From the NCBI RefSeq assembly GCF_009380215.1, contig NZ_WHUG01000003.1, positions 248,001 to 312,000 on the forward strand: a DNA stretch of 64,000 nucleotides. Reading direction: 5' to 3'. Below, piece after piece: positions 26,192 to 34,782 of this stretch; within the stretch, counting starts at the first letter, position 1; the number at the start of each line of letters is the position of its first letter. Position numbers and translations under genes: made by a program. The notes beneath the pieces were generated by a model. It was not told the DNA's origin, searched no databases, and worked only from the letters and a program-made list of their open reading frames with translations. Source of the stretch: Rugamonas aquatica (GTDB taxonomy: Bacteria > Pseudomonadota > Gammaproteobacteria > Burkholderiales > Burkholderiaceae_D).

Positions 26192-29100
26192 ATGCAAGCA
26201 GCAGCAGCCACCGGTTTTACCCCTTTCGCCGCACTGCAGGACGAGATCCTGCGCGACCCGATTCCCCTGCGCTCAGCAGTGACAGCGGCCTACCGCCGCG
26301 ATGAAATCAGCGCCGTTCAGTGGCTGCTGGAACAGATCAAGAACAACGACGCCGGCACCTTGCAACAGGCCCAGCAACTGGCCCACAAACTGGTCAGCTC
26401 GGTGCGCGAACAGCGCACCCGCGCGTCCGGCGTCGACGCCCTGATGCACGAGTTTTCGCTGTCCTCGGAAGAGGGTGTGGCACTGATGTGCCTGGCCGAA
26501 GCACTGTTGCGTATTCCCGACAACGCCACGGCAGACCGCCTGATCGCCGACAAAATCAGCAAAGGCGACTGGCGCAAGCACCTGGGCGAATCGCCTTCGC
26601 TGTTCGTCAATGCCGCCACCTGGGGCTTGCTGATTACCGGCAAGCTGGTCTCGACCAGCAGCGAAACCGGCCTGGGCTCGGCGCTGACCAAGCTCATTTC
26701 CAAAGGCGGCGAGCCGCTGATCCGCAAAGGCGTGGACCTGGCGATGCGCATGCTGGGCAACCAGTTCGTCACCGGCCAGACCATCGACGAAGCGATCAAG
26801 AACGGCCAGTCCAACGAGGCGCGCGGCTACCGCTATTCCTACGACATGCTGGGCGAAGCGGCGCTGACCGAGGCCGACGCCAAGAATTACTACGCTTCCT
26901 ACGAAACCGCGATCCACGCGATCGGCAAGGCCTCGAACGGCCGCGGCATCAAGAACGGCCCCGGCATTTCGGTGAAACTGTCGGCGCTGCACCCGCGCTA
27001 CAGCCGCGCCCAGCGCGCCCGCGTGATGCAGGAACTACTGCCGCGCGTGCGCGAACTGATGCTGCTGGCCAAGCGCTACAACATCGGCCTGAACATCGAT
27101 GCGGAAGAGGCCGATCGTCTGGAACTGTCGCTGGACCTGGTCGAAGCGCTGGCGCACGATCCTGAACTGGCCGGCTTCGAAGGCATCGGCATCGTGGTGC
27201 AGGCTTACCAGAAGCGTTGCCCGTTCGTCATCGACTACCTGGTCGACCTGGCCAAGCGCAGCGGCCGCAAGTTCATGGTGCGTCTGGTCAAGGGCGCGTA
27301 TTGGGATGCCGAGATCAAGCGCGCCCAGGTGGACGGCATGAGCGGCTATCCGGTCTACACCCGCAAGGTCTACACCGACGTGTCCTACCTGGTGTGCGCG
27401 CAAAAGCTGCTGGCCGCGACCGACGTGATCTATCCGCAGTTCGCCACCCACAATGCGCAAACCCTGTCGACAATCTACACCTGGGCCAAGCGCGACGGTG
27501 TGACCGACTACGAATTCCAATGCCTGCACGGCATGGGCGAATCGCTGTACGACCAGGTGGTCGGCAAAGACAACCTGGACAAGCCTTGCCGCATCTACGC
27601 GCCGGTCGGCACCCATGAAACGCTGCTGGCCTACCTGGTGCGCCGCCTGCTGGAAAACGGCGCCAACTCCTCCTTCGTCAACCAGATCGTCGACGAGGCG
27701 ATCCCGGTCGACTCGCTGGTCAAGGATCCGGTCGCCCAGGCGCGCGAACAGGGCGGCCTGCCGCACACCGGCATCGCCCTGCCGCTGGACATGTTCGGCG
27801 CCGACCGCAAGAACTCGGCCGGTTTCGACCTGGCCAATGAAAACGTGCTGCGCGACATTTCGGCAGCACTGGCGACGCCGCGCAGCTGGCACGCCGCGCC
27901 ACTGCTGGCAGGCGGCCTGAGCGCCGGCCAGCCGACGCAGGACGTCACCAATCCGGCGCAACGCAGCGATATCGTCGGCCAACTGGTCGAAGCGAGCGCC
28001 GCCGACGTTGAAACCGCGCTGACCAGCGCCAGCACCTTCGCCATGGACTGGCAGACCACCGAGCCATCGCAACGCGCCGCAGCGCTGAACCGCGCCGCCG
28101 ACCTGTTCGAAGCCAACGCCATGGAACTGATGACGCTGGCCATCCGCGAAGCGGGCAAATCGCTGCCGAACGCCATCGCCGAGCTGCGCGAGGCGGTCGA
28201 CTTCCTGCGCTACTACGCCGGCGAAGTGCACGGCGCGACCAATCCCCTGGCGCTGGGTCCGGTAACCTGCATCAGCCCATGGAACTTCCCGCTGGCGATC
28301 TTCACCGGCCAGGTGGCCGCCTCGCTGGCGGCCGGCAACGTGGTGCTGGCCAAGCCGGCCGAGCAGACGCCGCTGATCGCCCACCGCGCCGTCGAGCTGC
28401 TGCACGAAGCCGGCATCCCGCGCGCCGCGCTGCAATTCCTGCCGGGCCGTGGTGAAGTGGTCGGCGCCGCGCTGACCGCCGACGCGCGTGTCAAAGGCGT
28501 GATCTTCACCGGTTCGACCGAAGTGGCGCAGCTGATCAACCGCACGCTGGCCAAGCGCGCCGTCGCTGAAAACGCCGACATCCCGCTGATCGCCGAGACC
28601 GGCGGCCAGAACGCGATGATCGTCGATTCGTCGGCGCTGCCGGAGCAGGTGGTGCAGGATGCGATTTCGTCGGCCTTCGACAGCGCCGGCCAGCGCTGCT
28701 CGGCGCTGCGCGTGCTGTTCCTGCAGGAAGATATCGCCGACAAGACCATCAAGATGCTCAAGGGCGCGATGCAGGAGCTGAAAGTGGGCTGCCCGGACCG
28801 CCTGGTGACGGACATCGGCCCGGTGATCGACGCCGAAGCCCAGCAAAACCTGCTGGCCCACATCAACAAGCTGAAGGCGACCGCGCTGAACTACTTCTCG
28901 CTGGACCTGCCGTCGAGCGTGACCACGGCCGGCACCTTCGTGCCGCCGACCGTGCTGGAGATCCGCTCGCTGTCCGAGCTGACGCAGGAAGTGTTCGGCC
29001 CGGTCCTGCACGTGATCCGCTACAAGCGCGCCGACCTGCCGAAACTGGTCGAGCAAATCAACGAAAGCGGCTACGGCCTGACGCTGGGCGTGCATTCGCG

Positions 29101-29848
29101 CATCGATGAAACCATCGACTACATCACCTCGCGCGCGCATGTGGGCAATATCTACGTCAACCGCAACATCGTCGGCGCTGTGGTCGGCGTGCAGCCGTTC
29201 GGTGGCGAGGGCAAATCCGGCACCGGCCCGAAAGCGGGCGGTCCGCTGTACCTGAAGCGCCTGCAGCGCGGCGCCGTCGCCAACGCCACCCACGAACGCC
29301 AGGCGACGCCGGGCCTGGATGCGCTGGCGGTCTGGTCGAAAATGCACGGCCATGAGCGTGTCGCCACTCTGGCGGAACAATACAGCCGCACCACGATGCT
29401 GGGCAACCTGACCGTGCTGCCAGGCCCGACCGGCGAACGCAACACGCTGGCGCTGGTCGCGCGCGGCTCCGTGGTGTGCGCTGCCGCGACCCAGGCCGGC
29501 CTGCTGAACCAGCTGGCGGCGACGCTGGCGACCGGCAATATCGCGCTGGTGACGGCGGAATCGTCGAAATTGCTGCCGGCGGACCTGCCAGCGGTGGTCA
29601 AGGACCGCATCCAGGCGATTGGCAGCCTCGACAGCTTCAATGGCGACTTCCAGATCGCGCTGGTGGAGGCGATGCTGGTCGGCGGCCTGCGCACCTCGCT
29701 GGCGGCCCGTAGCGGGGCGCTGGTGGGCTTGATCGACACCAATGAGGATGGCGCCATCCCCCTGTGGCGTTTGCTTGCTGAGCGCGCTCTGTGCGTGAAT
29801 ACGACGGCAGCCGGCGGCAACGCCAGCCTGATGACGCTCGACGCGTAA
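26192..29848 (+). CDS. putA: Bifunctional proline dehydrogenase / L-glutamate-5-semialdehyde dehydrogenase
   Basis: A 1218-aa enzyme that oxidises proline to glutamate in two steps, passing electrons from FAD to the quinone pool and to NAD. The proline dehydrogenase barrel spans about 180-490 (KFMVRLVKGAYWDAEIKRAQ, FATHNAQT, QCLHGMGESLYDQV). The aldehyde dehydrogenase spans about 570-1030: PWNFPLAIFTGQ, FTGSTEVAQLINR, nucleophile Cys in DSAGQRCSALRVLF. About 180 C-terminal residues form the extra domain of long PutAs. The N-terminal RHH DNA-binding domain of trifunctional PutA is absent, so regulation must come from another protein, probably the divergent Lrp-type gene. A terminator follows at 29870-29899. 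Confidence 0.96.
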   Translation: MQAAAATGFTPFAALQDEILRDPIPLRSAVTAAYRRDEISAVQWLLEQIKNNDAGTLQQAQQLAHKLVSSVREQRTRASGVDALMHEFSLSSEEGVALMCLAEALLRIPDNATADRLIADKISKGDWRKHLGESPSLFVNAATWGLLITGKLVSTSSETGLGSALTKLISKGGEPLIRKGVDLAMRMLGNQFVTGQTIDEAIKNGQSNEARGYRYSYDMLGEAALTEADAKNYYASYETAIHAIGKASNGRGIKNGPGISVKLSALHPRYSRAQRARVMQELLPRVRELMLLAKRYNIGLNIDAEEADRLELSLDLVEALAHDPELAGFEGIGIVVQAYQKRCPFVIDYLVDLAKRSGRKFMVRLVKGAYWDAEIKRAQVDGMSGYPVYTRKVYTDVSYLVCAQKLLAATDVIYPQFATHNAQTLSTIYTWAKRDGVTDYEFQCLHGMGESLYDQVVGKDNLDKPCRIYAPVGTHETLLAYLVRRLLENGANSSFVNQIVDEAIPVDSLVKDPVAQAREQGGLPHTGIALPLDMFGADRKNSAGFDLANENVLRDISAALATPRSWHAAPLLAGGLSAGQPTQDVTNPAQRSDIVGQLVEASAADVETALTSASTFAMDWQTTEPSQRAAALNRAADLFEANAMELMTLAIREAGKSLPNAIAELREAVDFLRYYAGEVHGATNPLALGPVTCISPWNFPLAIFTGQVAASLAAGNVVLAKPAEQTPLIAHRAVELLHEAGIPRAALQFLPGRGEVVGAALTADARVKGVIFTGSTEVAQLINRTLAKRAVAENADIPLIAETGGQNAMIVDSSALPEQVVQDAISSAFDSAGQRCSALRVLFLQEDIADKTIKMLKGAMQELKVGCPDRLVTDIGPVIDAEAQQNLLAHINKLKATALNYFSLDLPSSVTTAGTFVPPTVLEIRSLSELTQEVFGPVLHVIRYKRADLPKLVEQINESGYGLTLGVHSRIDETIDYITSRAHVGNIYVNRNIVGAVVGVQPFGGEGKSGTGPKAGGPLYLKRLQRGAVANATHERQATPGLDALAVWSKMHGHERVATLAEQYSRTTMLGNLTVLPGPTGERNTLALVARGSVVCAAATQAGLLNQLAATLATGNIALVTAESSKLLPADLPAVVKDRIQAIGSLDSFNGDFQIALVEAMLVGGLRTSLAARSGALVGLIDTNEDGAIPLWRLLAERALCVNTTAAGGNASLMTLDA

Positions 29849-29869
29849 CGATTACCTGTTGTTGTTTTG

Positions 29870-29899
29870 GGGGCCGGGGTCAAACCTGGCCCTTTTTTT
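29870..29899 (+). terminator. Rho-independent terminator of putA
   Basis: GGGCCGGGGT (29871-29880) pairs with ACCTGGCCC (29884-29892) around a CAA loop and is followed by seven T (29893-29899), 20-50 nt after the putA stop. The T-run overlaps the stop codon of the convergent FGE-like gene. Confidence 0.8.
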
Positions 29900-30557
29900 A
29901 TGCGCGCTGCCTGACGATGCGGAATCCCAGATCGTCGATGGCGTAGGTCGGATGGCTGCGGCGGCGGTTGGTGGCCAGGCAGCCACGCTCCACATCCGAC
30001 CAGCCGCCCCCCCGGAACACCCGATACGAGCCATAGACCTCGGGATCGTACTGATCCTCGCACCATTCCCAGACATTGCCCAACATGTCGTGCAGCCCCC
30101 ATGGATTCGGCTGCTTGAGGCCAACCGCACAGGTACGGCCGCGGGAGTTTTCCCGATACCAGGCGATATCGTCGAGTTCGCCATAGCGGGGACCATTGCC
30201 GCCAGCGCGGCAGGCGTACTCCCATTCCGCCTCGGTGGGCAGGCGATAGCCGTCGCCATCGCTCAAGCGGGAGGCGCCCATGCCGTCGTCATCCAAAACG
30301 TAGCAGGCACGCAAGCCTTCGGTCTCCGACAACATATTGCAAAACCGCACAGCATCGATCCAGGACACGTTTTCCACCGGGCACTCCGGGGCAACGTGCG
30401 ACGAAGGCTGCAAGCCACAGACCGCCGCATACTGCGCCTGCGTGACCGGATAACGGCCGATCGCAAAGGACGGCAGTTCGACCACCCATGCGCGGCTGGT
30501 CCTGTCATCCCTCAAAGCGATGGTTCCTGCCGGGATAACTACCGTTTCTATCGCCAT
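29898..30557 (-). CDS. Formylglycine-generating-enzyme (SUMF1/FGE-sulfatase) family protein
   Basis: A 219-aa protein with the FGE-sulfatase domain: FAIGRYPVTQAQYAAVC, VENVSWIDAVRFCNML, YRLPTEAEWEYACRAGG, GLHDMLGNVWEWCEDQYD, RVFRGGGWSD and the final DDLGFRIVRQRA. In true formylglycine-generating enzymes a catalytic Cys pair lies near the C-terminus (GFRC); here the segment reads GFRIV, with a lone Cys in RGCLATNRRRSH. A copper-dependent FGE activity is therefore doubtful, and a binding or EgtB-like role is possible. ATG 30557 overlaps the mtnN stop by 10 nt, so it follows mtnN in one transcript. Confidence 0.82.
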   Translation of the reverse strand: MAIETVVIPAGTIALRDDRTSRAWVVELPSFAIGRYPVTQAQYAAVCGLQPSSHVAPECPVENVSWIDAVRFCNMLSETEGLRACYVLDDDGMGASRLSDGDGYRLPTEAEWEYACRAGGNGPRYGELDDIAWYRENSRGRTCAVGLKQPNPWGLHDMLGNVWEWCEDQYDPEVYGSYRVFRGGGWSDVERGCLATNRRRSHPTYAIDDLGFRIVRQRA

Positions 30558-31237
30558 TTGCAAAAGTTCTCGATCACCTCATACGCGTAGCGGGAAGCCA
30601 CGGTTTTGATGAAATGCATGAAATCAACGGCGGCCTCGTCGTTGGCGTTGTCGGAAATCGTGCGGATGACGGCAAACGGAATGCCCAGCTCAAAACACAC
30701 TTGCGCCACGGCAGCGCCTTCCATCTCCACAGCCAATAAATCGGGCAAAGCAGTCTTCAGTGCCTGAATTTGCGTCAATTTGCCGATGAACTGGTCGCCG
30801 CTGGCGATCAAACCGCGATGTACGCGCGTAGTTTGCGCGGCAGCGCCAGCCAATCGCTCGGTCAAGGCGCGGTCGGTCGCGAAGCGCGACAGGCCGGTCA
30901 GCGGGATTTCAAACTGCGGAAACAGCGGGCTGGCATTGAAATCATGCTGAATCAGTTCTTCAGCGACGACGATATCGCCGACTTTGACGTTTTTATCCCC
31001 GCTACCGGCAACGCCGGTGAAGACGATGTGGGTAACTCCGAACTTTTCCACAAGGATTGCAGCTGTCATGGCTGCTGCAACCTTGCCTATACGCGACAGA
31101 ACGCACACAGCGTCGATTTCCCAGAGTTTCCCGGCCGTGTACTCCCGCATACCGTGGACGAGCTTGTAGGGGCTCTCAAGGGCTTCTATGAGCCCATGCT
31201 GTTCTTCAGCCAAAGCGCTGATGATGCCTAAACGCAT
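30548..31237 (-). CDS. mtnN: 5'-methylthioadenosine/S-adenosylhomocysteine nucleosidase
   Basis: A 229-aa nucleosidase that hydrolyses MTA and SAH (methionine salvage, SAM recycling). Typical motifs are MRLGIISALAEEQHGLIEAL at the N-terminus, VFTGVAGSGDKNVKVGDIVVA near 73-93, GLIASGDQFIG near 141, VEMEGAAVAQVCFELGIPFAVIRTISDNAND near 169-199. The catalytic Glu (EMEGAA) and Asp (SDNAND) are present. Length is normal. It overlaps the FGE-like gene downstream. Confidence 0.95.
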   Translation of the reverse strand: MRLGIISALAEEQHGLIEALESPYKLVHGMREYTAGKLWEIDAVCVLSRIGKVAAAMTAAILVEKFGVTHIVFTGVAGSGDKNVKVGDIVVAEELIQHDFNASPLFPQFEIPLTGLSRFATDRALTERLAGAAAQTTRVHRGLIASGDQFIGKLTQIQALKTALPDLLAVEMEGAAVAQVCFELGIPFAVIRTISDNANDEAAVDFMHFIKTVASRYAYEVIENFCKWR

Positions 31238-31600
31238 ACGTTTCCTTGGTTTTCAGTGGTTTTTTAAAGATGGAGCTTGTGGATTTCGAGCTGCTTTTCC
31301 ACAGGAGTTTACAAAAAACGATCGATTTTAAAGCGTTTTTTGTGGTCAGAAGTGCTTACAGAAGGCGAACAAGCCTTCAATTTTCGGCTTTTTCCTTCGG
31401 ATTTCGCGTTTTCACGGTTTAGTAGTTTACAAAGGATTTATATAAAAATAGTAGTAATAGTAAACGAGCCAAAGCCTGTGGATAAGTCATGTATACGTTT
31501 ACAAATCATTTGTTTACGTGAAAGATAAGCACTTGCATAAGCGCTGTACCAGTTCAGGAGCAATTCTGTATAAAATGCGGGTCTTTGGACAACTTCGTCC
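31238..31600. other. Non-coding region with origin-like elements, left copy
   Basis: A 363-nt gap, AT-richer than its surroundings, between mtnN and the 3' end of the GGDEF-EAL gene. It includes near-DnaA boxes TGTGGATTT (31278-31286) and TTTTCCACA (31295-31303), and GTTTAC at 31425-31430. The 17-mer ATATAAAAATAGTAGTA (31440-31456) runs into further TAA/TAG triplets, and a perfect inverted DnaA box TGTGGATAA is at 31477-31485. No ORF in it has a credible start or family. It must also hold the mtnN promoter. Confidence 0.7.
31440..31485 (+). other. DnaA-trio-like triplets plus DnaA box, left module
   Basis: Reading plus strand: AT stretch TATATAAAAA, then triplets TAG TAG TAA TAG TAA (31449-31463), then a GC-richer spacer, then TGTGGATAA (31477-31485), the exact reverse complement of TTATCCACA. 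This order (AT-rich DNA, 3'-GAT-type trios, GC spacer, DnaA box) is that described for the bacterial basal origin unwinding element. The copy at 34544-34591 has the same layout. Confidence 0.55.
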
Positions 31601-31643
31601 TTACTCACAAGTCGTCCTGTGGATATCCAGCGAGTTATTCACA
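31601..31643. repeat. DnaA-box group, left copy
   Basis: TTACTCACA (31601-31609), TGTGGATAT (31618-31626) and TTATTCACA (31635-31643) recur with matching spacing and similar linkers at 34707-34750. The left copy lies inside the last codons of the GGDEF-EAL gene (its stop TAA is read from 31603-31601), so that protein's C-terminal tail is partly shaped by the repeat. Confidence 0.6.
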
Positions 31644-34393
31644 GGTGACTGCTCGTTTTTGATCTGTTTTTCCAGTTCTTCGCCCGAAATGGGCCTGGAA
31701 AACAGGTATCCCTGCCCTAAATCGCATCCGGCGGCCGTCAAGGCGGCCAATTGTTGGGGTGTTTCGATGCCTTCGGCGATGACTTTGATGTTCAGCTTGT
31801 GCGCCATGGCGATAATTGCCTCGCAAAGCACCACCCCATCGGTTCCTTCCGACAGATTTGAGACGAAAGTCGGGTCGATTTTGATGTAATCGATATCGAA
31901 ACGCTTTAAAAACGCCACCGAGCAGTAGCCGGTGCCGAAATCGTCGAGCGAAATCTGCATATGGGCGTGCTGGAACGCCAACATCCGCTCGGAAACCGAG
32001 TTTGCAGTGTCCAGCAACAGGTTTTCCGTCACTTCGATGATGATGCTGTTGGCATTCAGGTGCAGTTCCTGCAGAAAATCCAGCCATTGCTGGTAGTTGC
32101 TGCCGTCGTCGCGGAACTGCCAGGCCGATTTGTTGACGCTGACCTGGAAATCCGGCAATCCCAGCGCCTGCAATTTCTGCACTTCCCGTGCCGCCTGCTT
32201 GAAAACCCAGTCGCCGATGCCGACGATCATGCCGCTGCTCTCCGCGATGCTGATAAATTCAGCAGGATTGAGCAATCCCCGCACTGGATGTTGCCAGCGC
32301 ACCAGCGCTTCCGCCTTGCAGATCTTGCCGCTGGCCAGGTCGATAATCGGCTGGAACAAGATCCGCAATTCATCGTGGTTGACCGCTTCGCGCAATTCGT
32401 TGACCAGGGTCATGCGTACGCGCGTGGCTTCCTGCATGAACGGAGCGAAATAATTGAAGCGGTTACGCCCTTGCTGCTTGGCCGCGTACATCGCCTGGTC
32501 GGCGTTTTTGATTAAAGTTTCAGCATCGGCGCCATCTTCGGGGTAGAGCGTGATGCCGATGCTGCTCGAAATATGGGCAACATGCTTGTCGCCGGCACTG
32601 CCCAGGTTGAATGGCGTGCTCATCTGCTTGAGGATTTCCTGCGCCGTGCGGACCACATCGCTCGCATTGCGCAGCTCGCTCAAGATGATGGTGAACTCGT
32701 CGCCGCCCAGCCTGGCCACCGTATCCGTGCCGCGAACCGAGCTGGATAAGCGAATTGCCACTTCTTTGAGCAGCAAATCGCCTTTATCGTGGCCCAGGGT
32801 GTCGTTGATTTCCTTAAAGTGGTCCAGATCCATGAAGACCAGCGCCATCGGCAGGTTCGAGCGGTCGGTTTTCTTCATTTCCTGACGCAGATGCTCGTGG
32901 AACATGCGCCGGTTCGGCAAGCCGGTCAGCGCATCGAAGTTGGCTTGGCGCCAGATCAATTCTTCCGAGGCTTTTTTCTTGGTGATATCGCTCAGCAACG
33001 CGACGTAGCGGAAGGGATTTCCCAACTCGTCGTAGACGGTGTTGAAGCGCATCGCCACCAGGTATTCCTCGCCATCCTTGTGCTGGTGCCAGAGTTCGCC
33101 TTCCCATTGCCCGGTCTGGGCGATCGATTCGAACATGCGGGTGAAGAAATTGATGTCCTGGCGGCTGGTCGTCAGTTCATAGCCGCGGTGGCCGATCAGT
33201 TCTTTTTCGGTGTAGCCGCTCAGCAGGGAAAACGCCGGGTTCACGGTCAGGATACGGCCGTCCGCGTCCGTCACCATCATGCCTTCGCCGCTGTTCTGGA
33301 ATAACAGGGCGGCCAACTTCATGGATTCTTCGTTTTTCTTGCGCTCTTCCTCGTTGGCCAGCAGTTTTTGTTCCATTTCCCGGCTGTCGGCATACAGGGC
33401 GCGGTAGCGCAGTTCACGTTCTTCCTGCCTGGTGTAGGTGCGCAGCGAAAAATGACCGGCGCCTGCCATCAAAATGAGCAGCATGATCAGGCCAGCGCCA
33501 GCGATCAGATAGTTTTGCTGGAGCAGTCGGGCCGATTCCGCGTCGTTGCTGCCGACGGCGATGATCAGCGGCAGGTTGTCGAATACCCGGTAGCTGAACA
33601 CGCGCGCGATATTGTCGATGCTGCTGACAACTTTGTACGTACCGGAACTGGCGATGCGGACATTGTCGAACAGGGCGGTAGGCCCCAGGTCTTTGGCAAA
33701 CGATTCTTCGAAATTCGGCACGCGGGCGATCACCTTGCCACCGCCGTGTACCAGTGCGATCGAGATGTCGGAGTTGAAGCGGGAATTTTCAAACACCGTG
33801 ACGTAACGGCTGACATTCAAAGGCGCGACGATCACACCAAGAAATTCTCCCTTGGCACTTTCTACCCGGCGACTGAGGAAAAACAGTTTTTGACTGCTGC
33901 GACGGCCTATCGATGGTTCGCCGATGAACAATTTGCCGCGCATGGCGACATCCAGATGGGCTTTGAAGTAATCGCGGTCGCCGTAGCGGGTGCCGGTGAT
34001 GTTGTTGCCGGTCGAAGTGGCGACGGCATTGCCTTTGGCATCGAGAAAGCTGATCCAGTATTCGCTGTTGAAACTGGAACCGCGCGAGGACAGCAATTCC
34101 GACATCGTTTCAGGCGAATGCCGTTGTTGAGCAGTCAGAACTTTGATGGCGTTGGCAAATCCAATCAGTGACAGGTCGACCGATTGGATGGAATACAGCA
34201 CATGGGCTTCCATCGCTTTGACGAAATGCTCGGTCTGGTTTTTGACTGAGAGTTCGCGTTCAACGTAGGCAGTGCGGAATTGGGAGACAACTACGGCAAT
34301 GGCAAGTGCGGCCATCAGCAAAAGGCCGGTGATCAGGCGTCGCCGAAAACGCAGATATGCAGGCGACCGCAGATTTTTGCGCTGTGAGGCCAA
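31601..34393 (-). CDS. Membrane sensor diguanylate cyclase/phosphodiesterase (Cache-PAS-GGDEF-EAL)
   Basis: A 930-aa protein starting at TTG 34393; GGAG at 34399-34402 (minus strand) is well spaced and the next in-frame ATG lies inside the first membrane span. Transmembrane segments are at about 17-39 and 285-310, enclosing a dCache-type periplasmic domain. A PAS domain spans about 365-480, GGDEF about 490-650 and EAL about 660-920. The GGDEF motif is intact (ARLGGDEFTIIL), with an RGTD inhibitory site five residues upstream. EAL residues are also intact (AEALVRW, DDFGTGY, KIDPTF, EGIE). It should make and/or degrade cyclic di-GMP in response to an external ligand. It is flanked by the two origin-like regions. 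Confidence 0.93.
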   Translation of the reverse strand: MASQRKNLRSPAYLRFRRRLITGLLLMAALAIAVVVSQFRTAYVERELSVKNQTEHFVKAMEAHVLYSIQSVDLSLIGFANAIKVLTAQQRHSPETMSELLSSRGSSFNSEYWISFLDAKGNAVATSTGNNITGTRYGDRDYFKAHLDVAMRGKLFIGEPSIGRRSSQKLFFLSRRVESAKGEFLGVIVAPLNVSRYVTVFENSRFNSDISIALVHGGGKVIARVPNFEESFAKDLGPTALFDNVRIASSGTYKVVSSIDNIARVFSYRVFDNLPLIIAVGSNDAESARLLQQNYLIAGAGLIMLLILMAGAGHFSLRTYTRQEERELRYRALYADSREMEQKLLANEEERKKNEESMKLAALLFQNSGEGMMVTDADGRILTVNPAFSLLSGYTEKELIGHRGYELTTSRQDINFFTRMFESIAQTGQWEGELWHQHKDGEEYLVAMRFNTVYDELGNPFRYVALLSDITKKKASEELIWRQANFDALTGLPNRRMFHEHLRQEMKKTDRSNLPMALVFMDLDHFKEINDTLGHDKGDLLLKEVAIRLSSSVRGTDTVARLGGDEFTIILSELRNASDVVRTAQEILKQMSTPFNLGSAGDKHVAHISSSIGITLYPEDGADAETLIKNADQAMYAAKQQGRNRFNYFAPFMQEATRVRMTLVNELREAVNHDELRILFQPIIDLASGKICKAEALVRWQHPVRGLLNPAEFISIAESSGMIVGIGDWVFKQAAREVQKLQALGLPDFQVSVNKSAWQFRDDGSNYQQWLDFLQELHLNANSIIIEVTENLLLDTANSVSERMLAFQHAHMQISLDDFGTGYCSVAFLKRFDIDYIKIDPTFVSNLSEGTDGVVLCEAIIAMAHKLNIKVIAEGIETPQQLAALTAAGCDLGQGYLFSRPISGEELEKQIKNEQSPVNNSLDIHRTTCE

Positions 34394-34543
34394 AGTGTCT
34401 CCGGCTTGTGCAGTTTGTTTGCCAATCCAGTATAGGGGAAAGCAGATGTTGGCGAAATCTTATTTCCGTTTCAGTGGGGTATCAGGTCATTCTGGCGCGT
34501 GCGCCTGTGGTTTTTGAGTTTATGGTTTACTCTAAAGATGTAG

Positions 34544-34591
34544 ATATAAAAATAGTAGTAGTTGTTAACGCAGACACTTTTCTGTGGATAA
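34544..34591 (+). other. DnaA-trio-like triplets plus DnaA box, right module
   Basis: AT stretch ATATAAAAA, triplets TAG TAG TAG (34553-34561) followed by TTGTTAACG, a spacer, and the perfect inverted DnaA box TGTGGATAA at 34583-34591. The 17-mer at its start is identical to that of the left module; the trio run is shorter (three clean TAG triplets). Confidence 0.5.
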
Positions 34592-34706
34592 GTGTTCATT
34601 TTGGATTAGAATCAGGCGTTTACGGGCTGCATAAGCAGGCGAGAAAGCCGTGTATGAGCAAAGAACTGTTTTGGGATAAGAAAATCGGTCCCCAAAAATT
34701 TTTTGT

Positions 34707-34750
34707 TTACTCACATTTGGTGCCTGTGGATATCCATAGACTTATCCACA
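34707..34750. repeat. DnaA-box group, right copy
   Basis: TTACTCACA, TGTGGATAT and TTATCCACA at 34707, 34725 and 34742. Its start is 124 nt after the start of the DnaA box of the right module, the same distance as in the left copy (31477 to 31601). Confidence 0.6.
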
Positions 34751-34782
34751 TGTCGTAAACGCCACTTTTTGTGAGAAATCAG

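Larger units (their letters stand above)
34394..34782. other. Non-coding region with origin-like elements, right copy
   Basis: A 389-nt gap between divergent genes (GGDEF-EAL, minus; flavin oxidoreductase, plus). It repeats the elements of the left region: GTTTAC (34525-34530), ATATAAAAATAGTAGTA (34544-34560), TGTGGATAA (34583-34591), TGCATAAGC (34628-34636), TTACTCACA (34707-34715), TGTGGATAT (34725-34733) and a perfect TTATCCACA (34742-34750). It also contains the promoters of both flanking genes. No coding potential is seen. Confidence 0.7.

Noticed and set aside
27035..29380. 781-codon open frame on the minus strand opposite putA
   Set aside because: It is antisense to a complete, well-recognised PutA; the translation is rich in Arg/His/Gln/Gly and resembles no family, as expected for GC-rich shadow frames.
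29871..29892. GGGGTCAAACCTGGCC after putA as a second copy of the REP-like end at 51133
   Set aside because: Only GGGGTCAA is shared; the sequence is better explained as the putA terminator stem.
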